A stretch of 64,000 nt of DNA from Thermotoga sp. Ku-13t (GTDB lineage: Bacteria; Thermotogota; Thermotogae; Thermotogales; DSM-5069): NCBI RefSeq assembly GCF_011057685.1, contig NZ_LNFY01000009.1, positions 117,626-181,625 on the forward strand, in the 5' to 3' direction. The notes under the pieces are model-generated. The model was not told where the DNA came from and did no database searches. It worked only from the letters and a program-made list of their open reading frames with translations. Of this stretch, positions 7,908 through 16,522 are shown piece by piece (position 1 is the first letter of the stretch; each line of letters opens with the position of its first letter). The translations under genes were made by a program, and so were the position numbers.

Positions 7908-9537
7908 TCACTTTCCCCCCAACAAGATTGTACGAGCTTGAGGTGGCTATGAGGTTGGCGTTCGTGTTTTCGATGTTCTCCACGATGATTTCCCCACGGC
8001 GCACGGGCTTGTCCAGCACGAGTTGTTTTATTCTTTCCATCACCTTTTCGAAGGATTCGAGTGGAATCTCTCTGTCCGTGCGAACCGGCAGGAGGGGTTT
8101 GAGAGGATCTTTTGTGAGGACGGTCGAGCACAGAATTCTCTTTGGATTGACGAGGTCCTGCTTTGCGAACTCGAGTCCTCTTTCGCAACCGTAACCTTTG
8201 AAGAGTGGACTTGAAGGATCGCCGTAAACTTCGACCTCGCAGCCTTTTGGACACACGATGCACACCAAGCTTTTGAACGGTTGTTCCTCCGAAGCAGGAG
8301 CGCTTCTGATCGAAAGCTTGAGCGGGGCTTCGTCGAACTGAGCGGCAACGTCGATGAACTCTACCTGCTGGGGTCGTAAGGTTTTGAACTTCTTCGAAGC
8401 GAGGATGCGCCCAGATTGAAGAACGTACAGCTCGGCACCGGAGAGTTTGCTTTTCACTCTGAAATAGATGCGGACTTTTCCTGAGTGAGGAAGGCTGAGT
8501 AGCTGTGGTACGCAGTAACTGAGTGAGGGATCGAGTTCGATCTGCATTCTCTTTTGGACCTTCAGATTGCCCCTGGCATACTCGCTGGCCCACCTGCCTG
8601 CTTCAAAGCCTGTCCAGGTGACGTAGTCGACGAGATCGTGCACGTGCAGAGAATTGCCACAGCTGAACACACCTTCCACGGTTCCCATCATGTACTGATC
8701 CACGATGGGCCCTCCGGTTCTCGGATCGAGTTCGAGCGAAAGTTTCTCCGCAGTTTCGTTTTCTGGGATCAACCCCACAGCCAGCAGCAGACCATCGCAA
8801 TCGATCTGTTTCCCGGTGCCTGGGACGAATGAGAACTTTTCGTCGACCTTCACCACTTCGACTCTCTCAACCCGTCCGCTTCCAAAGACTTTGCTCACGG
8901 TGTGAGACAGGAAAAGGGGAATGTTGAAATCGTTCAGACACTGGGAGACGTTCCTCAGAAGACCAGAAACTTCAGATTTGATCTCGTAAACGCCGAGCAC
9001 CTTTGAACCTTCCAGAGTCAATCTTCTCGCCATGATCAGACCGACATCCCCGCTGCCCAGAACGACGCAACGCTTGAAGGGTAAAAGTCCCATGACGTTC
9101 ACGAACTTCTGTGCGGTGCCCGCTGTCATGATGCCCGCGGGCCTGTCTCCGTGTATGAAGATCTGTCTGGAAGTTCTTTCTCTGCAACCTGTCGCGAGCA
9201 CGATGGATTTCGACGTGATCGTGAAGATACCGTGCGCGTTTTGAATAAGAAGTTCGAAGAATTTCTCTCTGCGCCGAACTTCGAGCAGGAAGGTGCTCAA
9301 CAGAACTTCCACGCTGGTCTTTAAGAGTTCTTCGATGAAGATTTCCGCATACTCCGGGCCGGTGAGCCTTTTTCTGAAATGAATGATTCCAAAACCGTCA
9401 TGGATGCACTGTTTGAGTATGCCTCCAAGCTCGGGTTCTCTTTCGATGAGCACCACGGTTGAGTTGTTCTTGCTCGCCGAGATCGCGGCGGCGAGTCCGG
9501 CCGGTCCGCCTCCTATCACTGCAACATCATAAATCAT
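7885..9537 (-). CDS. NAD(P)/FAD-dependent oxidoreductase fused to a DUF1667 domain
   Basis: A 550-residue fusion. Residues 1 to about 415 are a two-dinucleotide-fold oxidoreductase (GGGPAGLAAA at 9-18; second fold with VVLGSGDVGLIMARR) like the electron-transfer partner found beside anaerobic glycerol-3-phosphate dehydrogenases. Residues about 426-550 are a DUF1667 domain that starts CIVCPKGC and continues with GYGCERG, so four conserved cysteines may bind a cluster. In many relatives these are, as I recall, two neighbouring genes. The gene overlaps the GlpA-like gene by 11 bases and the kinase by 23. It likely passes electrons from the dehydrogenase to NAD or a quinone-independent acceptor. 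Confidence 0.85.
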   Translation of the reverse strand: MIYDVAVIGGGPAGLAAAISASKNNSTVVLIEREPELGGILKQCIHDGFGIIHFRKRLTGPEYAEIFIEELLKTSVEVLLSTFLLEVRRREKFFELLIQNAHGIFTITSKSIVLATGCRERTSRQIFIHGDRPAGIMTAGTAQKFVNVMGLLPFKRCVVLGSGDVGLIMARRLTLEGSKVLGVYEIKSEVSGLLRNVSQCLNDFNIPLFLSHTVSKVFGSGRVERVEVVKVDEKFSFVPGTGKQIDCDGLLLAVGLIPENETAEKLSLELDPRTGGPIVDQYMMGTVEGVFSCGNSLHVHDLVDYVTWTGFEAGRWASEYARGNLKVQKRMQIELDPSLSYCVPQLLSLPHSGKVRIYFRVKSKLSGAELYVLQSGRILASKKFKTLRPQQVEFIDVAAQFDEAPLKLSIRSAPASEEQPFKSLVCIVCPKGCEVEVYGDPSSPLFKGYGCERGLEFAKQDLVNPKRILCSTVLTKDPLKPLLPVRTDREIPLESFEKVMERIKQLVLDKPVRRGEIIVENIENTNANLIATSSSYNLVGGKVNVNRAQY

Positions 9538-11233
9538 GCTCGATACCTCCCGGCCTGGTCCTGGCCACGAACAGTTCGGAACCCGGACCTTTTTTGGTGA
9601 TTGATAGTGCGTCTGTGAACTGCTGGAGTATTTCCACCAGGAATGGTGTGCAGAAACCGCCCTGGCATCTGCCCATGCCGCAACGCGTGCGCCACTTTAT
9701 GCCATCCAGCGTCGTGGCGGGTATCTCACCGTTCAGTGCCTGCAGCACTTCGCCTTTGGTCACATTTTCGCACCTGCAGATCACGATGCCGTAGGCGGGA
9801 TTTTTCTCTATGATCTTCTGCTTTTCTTGTAGAGAAAGTTTTCTGAAGTTTGGCTCCTTCTTTCGGACAGGACAGAATTTTTCGTTGGGCACGATCTTCT
9901 TTTCTTTCTGCAACTTCTCGATGCACATGCTGGCAACGTCCATCGCGATGGCGGGGGCGCTGGTCAAACCTGGAGATTGGATGCCTGCAGCGTACACGAG
10001 GTTCTTGATCTTCTTCGAGGGTTCGACGATGAAGTCTTCCTCGTACGTCGCTGCCCTCGTTCCGGCGAAGTAGCTGATCACGTCGCTTTTCGAAAGCCCC
10101 TCCACTACGGCGTGCTTTTTGAACAATTCTTCCAGACCTTCGAGGCTCGTGCTGTAATCTTCTCTCTGTGGAACCTCGATCGCGGTGGGACCGAGCAAAA
10201 GATTTCCGTGCGCGGTGGGGATGAGCCCGCCGCCTTTCGTGACCGAACCGAGGTTCTTGAGCGAGATTCTCGAGATGGTCATCCGGCACAGGTGGGACCT
10301 TTTCTTGTCTATTATCGCCATCTCACCCTTGCGTGGATGGATCGTGAAGAACTCGTCGTTCGCGAGCGATGCCACGTGGTCTGCCCAGACGCCTGCCGCG
10401 TTCACAACGAGCTTTGGAAAGATCGTACCTCTGTTCGTCACGACAGCTTCTATCTTTTCATCTTCGACCACAAACGATTCGACGAAGGTGTTGAAGGAAA
10501 ACCTTGCACCGTTCTGAACGGCGTTCTCGGCCAAAGCGAGTGTCATCTGGAAAGGATCCACCACACCGGCTTCCCACACCACGTAGGCCCAGGCGAAATT
10601 TCTCTTCAGATGAGGTTCCATTTCCAAAAGCTTCGACGCGGTCATGAACTGCGTTTCTCTGACTTTGTTCTGGTGTTCTCTGAGTTTGATGAAAGGTAGC
10701 AACAGGGCGTAGGCAGCGCTCGGAAAGAGCATCGCCAGGCCGTTTTTCCTGTATGGAAAATCGAGTTCGCGTGCGAGCTGTTCGATCAGATCCAGACCTT
10801 TTCTGTTGTAGTGGGCTTTCTTGCTTTTTGGATGCGGTGCGATGGGGGGATGCATCATGCCCGCGTTGTGGGAGCTCTGGTGGGACGCGATGTCCGATTC
10901 TTTGTCCACAACGAGGATGTCGAGTTTCCATCTGCTCAGTTCCCGCGCGATTGCACAGCCTATCACCCCGGCACCGATGATCAGCACGTCCACCCTTTTT
11001 CCATGAAGGCTCTCGTCACGAACGCTGGGAACCTTCGGCCCAACGATCTTCACACCCTCACACTCGATCTTGTTCACAACGCCTCTAAAACCGAATTTGG
11101 TAGCCTCTTTGCCTATGCTCACAACCTTGTCCCAGCTGTCCACCCTGCCGTAGAGAAAGAGGGCACCGTTCTTCTCCTCACAGTGGATGGGTGTGGAAAA
11201 TTTCTTTGAAAGGTATCGCTCGATGTTTTTCAC
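9527..11233 (-). CDS. GlpA-like FAD dehydrogenase with N-terminal BON-like and C-terminal [2Fe-2S] domains
   Basis: First gene of the operon, 568 residues from a GTG preceded by GGGGAT. Residues about 5-65 look like a BON domain (GALFLYGRVDSWDKV, then GVVNKIECEGV). The DAO/GlpA flavin fold starts with VLIIGAGVIGCAIARE (residues 84-99). Near the C-terminus a BFD-like [2Fe-2S] domain has Cys 486 and 488 (ICRCE) and Cys 518 and 523 (CGMGRC). The family oxidises sn-glycerol-3-phosphate to DHAP, mostly anaerobically. With the FAD/DUF1667 protein it probably forms the dehydrogenase complex. The BON-like part is unusual; BON domains otherwise bind lipids or peptidoglycan, so it may serve as a membrane contact. 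Confidence 0.85.
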   Translation of the reverse strand: MKNIERYLSKKFSTPIHCEEKNGALFLYGRVDSWDKVVSIGKEATKFGFRGVVNKIECEGVKIVGPKVPSVRDESLHGKRVDVLIIGAGVIGCAIARELSRWKLDILVVDKESDIASHQSSHNAGMMHPPIAPHPKSKKAHYNRKGLDLIEQLARELDFPYRKNGLAMLFPSAAYALLLPFIKLREHQNKVRETQFMTASKLLEMEPHLKRNFAWAYVVWEAGVVDPFQMTLALAENAVQNGARFSFNTFVESFVVEDEKIEAVVTNRGTIFPKLVVNAAGVWADHVASLANDEFFTIHPRKGEMAIIDKKRSHLCRMTISRISLKNLGSVTKGGGLIPTAHGNLLLGPTAIEVPQREDYSTSLEGLEELFKKHAVVEGLSKSDVISYFAGTRAATYEEDFIVEPSKKIKNLVYAAGIQSPGLTSAPAIAMDVASMCIEKLQKEKKIVPNEKFCPVRKKEPNFRKLSLQEKQKIIEKNPAYGIVICRCENVTKGEVLQALNGEIPATTLDGIKWRTRCGMGRCQGGFCTPFLVEILQQFTDALSITKKGPGSELFVARTRPGGIEHDL

Positions 11234-11272
11234 GCGTTGATCCCCCTGAGATACTGTTGTCCGTACATCCGT

Positions 11273-11301
11273 ATGTTAGCATGTCATGGCGTCCTGATCA
11301 A
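11273..11301 (-). promoter_or_regulatory. Predicted promoter of the polyol-oxidation operon
   Basis: On the minus strand, TTGATC (11301-11296) and TAACAT (11278-11273) are separated by 17 bases, about 40 bases before the GTG start at 11233. Just downstream lies TGTACGGACA, a TGT-N4-ACA dyad, which may be the operator of the GntR protein encoded at the end of the operon. Confidence 0.5.
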
Positions 11302-11374
11302 GCGGTGAAAGAACGCGCAAGAACATGTGAGGGTGAGATACAAAGTGTAAGGGTGGGTGGAATCAGTGAAAACG

Positions 11375-11403
11375 AACGCTCATTTTAAATGGTGCGTTTT
11401 TTT
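11375..11403 (+). terminator. Orphan terminator-like hairpin
   Basis: An imperfect dyad, AACGC-CATTT against AAATG-GCGTT, is followed by seven T residues on the plus strand. No plus-strand gene ends here. It may be left over from a lost gene or mark the end of a short RNA; the rest of 11234-11445 shows nothing beyond the minus-strand promoter. Confidence 0.3.
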
Positions 11404-11445
11404 ATAGTGAGAGAGAACGGCTTTCTGAGGAACGATCCGTAGCGT

Positions 11446-11784
11446 TCATTTTTCGTAGCAGCCCACGTCGTAACTAGAGCGCTGGGGCCCCGGTCTGCCT
11501 TCCAGATCGTCGCATGGCGCGTTCGTTGGAGTTCCCCTGTCGATGGCAGGGCTTCTATCCCTCAAATGGTAATCTCCTTCTGAACTGCAGGCTGGTCTCA
11601 CGAACAGTGGATCGCCGTACAGATTTCCACTTCCGAGCGTGGTGATGTTCGTTTCATCGTACGTTTGATCTCCCCATTCTAAAACGTAGGCACTGCTGGA
11701 CGTGTAGGAAAGGTTGTGCTCAGCTATCAAATGCGCTCTCGCGCTGAGAAAAATTAGAGAGCTCGGGCCAACTTCATGGAACAT
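11446..11784 (-). pseudogene. C-terminal fragment of a parallel beta-helix (choice-of-anchor Q) protein
   Basis: A 112-codon open frame whose last 60 residues match the end of secreted beta-helix/pectate-lyase-like proteins: GDPLFVRP, then DYHLRDRSPAIDRGTP, then DLEGRPGP and DVGCYEK. Such proteins are normally several hundred residues long with a signal peptide. Here a stop codon lies four codons upstream of the first ATG, and no N-terminal half is present. It is most likely a decayed remnant. It lies between the promoter of the polyol operon and the end of the Opp operon. Confidence 0.6.
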
Positions 11785-11887
11785 GTTGCAGCGTTAGTTT
11801 GATTGGTATGTTCGGATAATCACACTGTGCGTACATCAGATAATTCTTATGTGGGACGGATCACACCCTACGATCCTCGTTTCTAAC

Positions 11888-12709
11888 TTACCGTTTCGGA
11901 TCCAGGAGATCTCTCAGGGCATCACCGAGAATGTTCAAACCCAGCACGATCAGTGCAATGATTGAACCTGGAAAAAGTGCCATCCAGGGCGCGGTGGTCA
12001 GGAACGCCGTGGCCTGGGCGACGAGCCCACCCAACGTTGGCTGTGGGGGAGGTACGCTGAGGCCGAGAAAACCGAGGGAAGCTTCGGTGAGAAAGGCCGT
12101 CGAGAGGTTCGTGGTGAAGGTGACGATCAGGATGGAGGAAACGTTTGGAAGGATATGAAGCAGCATGATCCTGAGATCACTCGAACCGAGCGTTTTTGAA
12201 GCCTTCACGAAGAGATTCTCTTTCACGGACAGGACCGAACCTCTCATCGTTCTGGCGAAGATCGGTGTGTAAACGATCGCTATGGCGATGATCAAGTTGA
12301 AGAGATTGTTCCCGAACAGGGCGACGATGAAGAGTGCGAGCACGAGCGTTGGGAACGCAAAGAAGCTGTCGCACACACGCATGATGAGAAGGTCCAAAAT
12401 TCCTCCGTAGTAGCCAGAGATCAGGCCGAGTGCGGTTCCAAAGAAACAGGCTATCAAAGTCGAAGAGAACGCCACGACAACACTTTTCTGCACGCCGTAA
12501 ACACAGCGCGAGTACATGTCCCTACCGAACTGGTCGGTTCCGAAGAAATGCTCCCTCGAAGGAGGTTTCAGGATGGATTCGTAATCCATTTCGAGCGGAT
12601 CGTGCGTCGAGAAAAACTTTGGAAAGAAGGCCATCGATACGATGGTGAAGATCAACACGATCGCAACGACATTCAAAGGCTTTTTCAAGATCCTTCGCAG
12701 CACCTTCAT
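11888..12709 (-). CDS. Oligopeptide/glycoside-type ABC transporter permease, OppC/DppC family
   Basis: The 273-residue second membrane subunit of a class I importer with family-5 binding protein. It has an N-terminal helix (LNVVAIVLIFTIVSMAF), a periplasmic loop with the typical HFFGTDQFGRDMYSR sequence, and the EAA region near the C-terminus (EASLGFLGLSVPPPQPT). It is the last gene of the operon binding protein-OppB-OppC and starts three bases after the OppB stop. No ATPase genes follow. In Thermotogota many such systems carry oligosaccharides rather than peptides, so the substrate is open. Confidence 0.92.
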   Translation of the reverse strand: MKVLRRILKKPLNVVAIVLIFTIVSMAFFPKFFSTHDPLEMDYESILKPPSREHFFGTDQFGRDMYSRCVYGVQKSVVVAFSSTLIACFFGTALGLISGYYGGILDLLIMRVCDSFFAFPTLVLALFIVALFGNNLFNLIIAIAIVYTPIFARTMRGSVLSVKENLFVKASKTLGSSDLRIMLLHILPNVSSILIVTFTTNLSTAFLTEASLGFLGLSVPPPQPTLGGLVAQATAFLTTAPWMALFPGSIIALIVLGLNILGDALRDLLDPKR

Positions 12710-12712
12710 GGT

Positions 12713-13666
12713 TCACTTCAACTCCACTCTCGGATCCAGCAAAGTGTAGACAAAGTCGATAAGGATATTCAGCGCCACGATCATGATGGCAACGAACAAT
12801 ACGATCGATTGCACCACAGGATAGTCCCTCTCGTTCACGGCTTGAAGGAGCAATCTTCCCAAACCAGGTAACGCGAAGAGGTTCTCTATGACGATCGTCC
12901 CACCGATCAGATAGCCCAGCTGGATACCAGAAACCGTGACGATGGGGATCAACGCGTTCTTCAGCGCGTGTTTGAAGATCAGGGCGGTTCTGCTCACACC
13001 TTTTGCCATCGCCGTCTTGATGTATTCCTGTCTCAGCACGTCGAGCATGGAAGCTCTGGTGACGCGAACGATCTGCGCACAGATCATCAAACCCAGTGTC
13101 AGGGATGGAAGGAACATGGATTGAAGATTTTTCAGAGGATCATGATTGATTGGAACGTAACCGAAGATGTTGAATTCCCTGAAGAGGCCGGAGAAGAGAA
13201 CGATGAATATGGAACCGATCCAGAAGGCTGGGGAAGATATTCCGATCAAACTGAAAACTTTAATAATGTCGTCGGCGAAGCTGTTCCTCTTCACGGCTGA
13301 AGCAACACCGAGAACGATACCCAGAGTCAGAGCGATGACCATCGAAAGGGCCGCCAGTTCCAGAGTGACCGGTAATCTGTTCAAGATCAGCTGCAACACA
13401 GGCTTTCCTGTCCTCAACGAAACACCGAAATTGAAGCTCACCGTGTTCTTCAACCAGGCGAAATACTGAACGATCAGAGGCTTGTCCAGACCATACTGGG
13501 TGTAGAGTTGTCGTATCTGTTCTTCTGTCAAATAATTCTGGGTGCCGAGCATCATGTCGACCACGGTGCCCGGCACCAGATGGATGGCAACGAAGACCAT
13601 CAGAACGACTAAGAGAACGGTCGGAACGGAGACGAGTATCCTTCTCAGAACGTAACCGAGTGTCAC
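12713..13666 (-). CDS. Oligopeptide/glycoside-type ABC transporter permease, OppB/DppB family
   Basis: The 317-residue first membrane subunit. It begins with the usual first helix (YVLRRILVSVPTVLLVVLMV), followed by a periplasmic segment with QYGLDKPLIVQYFAWL and a C-terminal EAA region (LFALPGLGRLLLQAV). The start is a GTG that overlaps the stop of the binding-protein gene (GTGA), showing translational coupling. It forms the channel together with the OppC-like protein. Confidence 0.92.
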   Translation of the reverse strand: MTLGYVLRRILVSVPTVLLVVLMVFVAIHLVPGTVVDMMLGTQNYLTEEQIRQLYTQYGLDKPLIVQYFAWLKNTVSFNFGVSLRTGKPVLQLILNRLPVTLELAALSMVIALTLGIVLGVASAVKRNSFADDIIKVFSLIGISSPAFWIGSIFIVLFSGLFREFNIFGYVPINHDPLKNLQSMFLPSLTLGLMICAQIVRVTRASMLDVLRQEYIKTAMAKGVSRTALIFKHALKNALIPIVTVSGIQLGYLIGGTIVIENLFALPGLGRLLLQAVNERDYPVVQSIVLFVAIMIVALNILIDFVYTLLDPRVELK

Positions 13667-15150
13667 TTCTTGTACGTCTCCCTAAGGAAGATCAGGCTCT
13701 CGTTCGGTAACAGCTTGAAACCTTCGACGGACTTGTCGGCAACGAAGAACTGGTTCGCACAGTAGAGGAAGATCACCGGCGATTCTTTCACGAGGAGTCT
13801 CTGGAGTTCGCTGTAAATCTGCTTCCTCTTTTCAGTATCGACGGTGCTCCTTCCGAGCTCGAGCAGTTCGTCCACCCTCGGGTTCGAGAATTTGAACACG
13901 TTGGTCGAGCCGCCCGTTTTGAAGTGTCTGTAGAATTGAATGTCTGGTTCCATGGAACCGCTGTTCATAGAGATGAACGCATCGAAATCGCTCTCACGCC
14001 ATCTCTTTATGAAGATGCCCCACTCGACCAGCTCGATGTTCACCTTCACGCCGATCTGCGCGAGCTGAGCCTGGATGACCTGTGCGACTTTGTCGAAGTT
14101 GTACCGTGCGGAGGTCACGATGCTGAATTCGAACCCGCTTGGATAACCCGCCTGTGCGAGCAGTTCTTTCGCCTTCGTTGGGTTATACTTGTACTCTTCG
14201 AATTCCTCTGGAGGAAGCGCCCAGGCTTTGATCGACGGATGCATCGGACCAGTGACAACACCTTCACCAAAGGCCACCGTTTTGACGATCGCGTCCCTGT
14301 TTATCGCGTAGTTGAGAGCGTTCCTCACACGCGGATCATCGAAGGGCTTTCTGGTAGTGTTGATGCCGATCAGGTAGTAACTCAACGTTGCAGATTTGAA
14401 GACGTTGTATTTGTCCGTGCTGAACTGTCTCACGTTCAAAGGCTCGCTGATCTTCGCCATGTCCACGTCTCTGTTCTTGAGCGCGGCGACCCTGGAAAGC
14501 TCTTCGGGCATGAAGACGAACTTGATTTCGTCCAAGATCGGCTGGCCCTGAACGAAATAGTACGGATTCTTTTTCAGAACGATGTAGTTCCCGGCCACGT
14601 ATTCTGCAAGGTAGAACGGTCCGGTCCCATTGGTCTCAAGCTGGAGGTTCTTACCGGATTCGAAGAATTTCTTGCTGATGATAGAGCTGTTCACACCGGC
14701 GAAGTTCGGAAGGATCGCACTGGCCATTGGCTTCTTGAGTTTGAACTTCACGGTTCTCTCGTCGATCGCTTCGATGGATTCGACGTCCTGGTAGAAGGCT
14801 GCGGCGGGTGATTTCGTTTCAGGATCGAGGATCCTTCTGAAGCTGAAGATCACATCTTCCACCGTCAGGGGTGTGCCATCGTGGAATTTCACGTTCTGTC
14901 TGATCCTGAAAACGATGGTGTAAGGATCGGGTATTTCGTAACCCTCGGCCAGGTTTGGCAAAAGTTCTAGGTTCTCTCCAAATCTGAGTAGGCCGTCGTA
15001 GATGTTCTCCAAAATCCTGTGTGACGCGAACGCGGTGACCAGGTGCGGATCGAGACCCACAGGTTCGACGTCCACCGCGATCGTGAGCTTTCCCGAGGCG
15101 AGGAGCACAACGCTCACGAAAAGAACGAATGCCACCAGCGATCTTTTCAT
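13663..15150 (-). CDS. Family 5 extracellular solute-binding protein
   Basis: A periplasmic binding protein for the OppBC permeases. The ATG at 15150 is chosen because GGGAGGTG lies just upstream (a GTG at 15159 is too close). The 495-residue product has a signal peptide (KRSLVAFVLFVSVVLLASG) without a lipobox, so it is secreted or loosely attached. Family-5 features are VGLDPHLVTA, a NIYDGLLRF motif and KFHDGTPLTVEDVIFSFRRI. It resembles peptide- or nickel-binding relatives, but in Thermotogota such proteins often bind sugars; the ligand is not clear. The promoter lies about 50 bases upstream. Confidence 0.92.
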   Translation of the reverse strand: MKRSLVAFVLFVSVVLLASGKLTIAVDVEPVGLDPHLVTAFASHRILENIYDGLLRFGENLELLPNLAEGYEIPDPYTIVFRIRQNVKFHDGTPLTVEDVIFSFRRILDPETKSPAAAFYQDVESIEAIDERTVKFKLKKPMASAILPNFAGVNSSIISKKFFESGKNLQLETNGTGPFYLAEYVAGNYIVLKKNPYYFVQGQPILDEIKFVFMPEELSRVAALKNRDVDMAKISEPLNVRQFSTDKYNVFKSATLSYYLIGINTTRKPFDDPRVRNALNYAINRDAIVKTVAFGEGVVTGPMHPSIKAWALPPEEFEEYKYNPTKAKELLAQAGYPSGFEFSIVTSARYNFDKVAQVIQAQLAQIGVKVNIELVEWGIFIKRWRESDFDAFISMNSGSMEPDIQFYRHFKTGGSTNVFKFSNPRVDELLELGRSTVDTEKRKQIYSELQRLLVKESPVIFLYCANQFFVADKSVEGFKLLPNESLIFLRETYKK

Positions 15151-15198
15151 ACTTTGCACCTCCCTTATGTTATTACAAACCTACAAATCTTTACATAG

Positions 15199-15204
15199 AT
15201 TATA
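15199..15204 (-). promoter_or_regulatory. Extended -10 box of the Opp operon promoter
   Basis: On the minus strand TGATATAAT gives an extended -10 (TGN plus TATAAT), about 50 bases upstream of the binding-protein start. The -35 is weak (TTTATC or similar), as is usual for extended -10 promoters. Confidence 0.6.
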
Positions 15205-15244
15205 TCACATGGATTCATTTGATAAAACGGCAGCTTCGATCCGT

Positions 15245-16459
15245 TCAGTTCGTAGACGTTTTCTCTATCAACCTCACGATCCTCTCTTCGGGTGCAGGGT
15301 GGGTGTAGTACCAGACCTTGTAGAGTGGCAACGGGTTGGGGTTGGAGAGGTTCTCTTTGACCAGCCTCTTCAGAGCGCGCACGAGCGGGGCGACTCCAGC
15401 CAGTTTCGCGGAGTACGCGTCGGCTTCGTATTCCATTTTTCTGGAAAGAAAGTTCACGATGGGCATGAGGAAATAAGTCAGCGAGGAAACGAACAGCAGT
15501 GCGTACAAAAATGCGGTGTGGGGCTTTTCGATGCTGAACAGGTTAGTTTTCAGGATGTGCGCGTACACCAGGTTAGTGAGATAGAACACGATCGTTGCGA
15601 AGGCCGAGAAGAGGAATATGTTTTTCAGGATGTGCTTCTTCGCATGATGACCCAATTCATGCGCGACGATGGACAGAATTTCGTCCTCGGGATAGTTGAG
15701 GAGCGTGTCGTAGAGAACCAGCCTTCGAGACCTTCCGATGCCCGTCACGTAGGCGTTCTGTTTTTTCGTTCTTTTTGAAGCATCGACTCTGTAGATGCTT
15801 GGCACCTTCGTGTTCGCCTTTTTGAAGAGCTCTTTCAGCTTCTGGGACAGTTTCTCATCTTCGAGCTTCGTGAACCTGTAAAAGAGCGGTGCTATGAGCA
15901 CGGGCTGGATGAACCAGAAGAACGTTATGAAGCCGAAAGCCAAGATCGAAAGCTGCCACCACCAGACTGGATAGCTCAGAAGCCACATCAGCAAAGGTAC
16001 AAGAGCGAGGCCGAAGACCGCATAGAGCAGGACCGTCAGAATCTGGTCTTTGAGGAACGTCTTTGTGGTCGTGGTGTTGAAGCCGTACTTGTTCTCGATC
16101 ACAAAGATCGAATAAGCTCTAAAAGGAAGTCTCACTAAATACACGATCAAAGCGGCGGTGCCGAAAAACAGATGCGCCTGGAAGCGGTGCTGGGCGAAGG
16201 ATTTTTCTAGTTTAGGAAGGCCGATCGTGACGAGATAGAGGATCAACACCAACTCGACGAGCTCTGAAACGATCCTCAGGATGGACCTTTCTCTCAGGTA
16301 AGACTTCGCCTTTCGGAGGTCTTCCTCGCCAACTTTGTCTCTCAGAGTCTTCAGATCTTCCAGCTTCGTCTTGCTGGCGTGAAGAACGTTGAGCCATTCG
16401 AGGATCATCTTCCAGGTTGCCTTGACGATCAGAAGAATCAAAAACGCCACCCTGAACAT
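15245..16459 (-). CDS. M48 family membrane zinc metalloprotease (Ste24/HtpX-like)
   Basis: A 404-residue integral membrane protease. Several hydrophobic segments (about 62-82, 95-115, 140-165, 168-192, 282-300) surround the zinc site HELGHH at 267-272, with the third ligand in EYEADAYS (Glu 345). The N-terminal peptidase_M48_N-like region and the length fit CAAX-protease/Ste24 relatives rather than the shorter HtpX. In bacteria these enzymes act in membrane protein quality control, which fits the nearby HflK/HflC genes. Start is an ATG after GGAGGTACC. It seems to be a single gene, divergent from the GNAT gene. Confidence 0.9.
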   Translation of the reverse strand: MFRVAFLILLIVKATWKMILEWLNVLHASKTKLEDLKTLRDKVGEEDLRKAKSYLRERSILRIVSELVELVLILYLVTIGLPKLEKSFAQHRFQAHLFFGTAALIVYLVRLPFRAYSIFVIENKYGFNTTTTKTFLKDQILTVLLYAVFGLALVPLLMWLLSYPVWWWQLSILAFGFITFFWFIQPVLIAPLFYRFTKLEDEKLSQKLKELFKKANTKVPSIYRVDASKRTKKQNAYVTGIGRSRRLVLYDTLLNYPEDEILSIVAHELGHHAKKHILKNIFLFSAFATIVFYLTNLVYAHILKTNLFSIEKPHTAFLYALLFVSSLTYFLMPIVNFLSRKMEYEADAYSAKLAGVAPLVRALKRLVKENLSNPNPLPLYKVWYYTHPAPEERIVRLIEKTSTN

Positions 16460-16522
16460 TTCTGGTACCTCCAGGAAGATTCTGCCACAGTTCAGTTATA
16501 ATGCTCAACTGTGGGGGATGAT

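Noticed and set aside
7865..8593. Minus-strand ORF of 242 codons in another frame of the FAD/DUF1667 gene
   Set aside because: Arg/Ser-rich shadow of a real gene that has clear motifs.
13924..14811. Plus-strand ORF of 295 codons
   Set aside because: Antisense shadow of the solute-binding protein gene.
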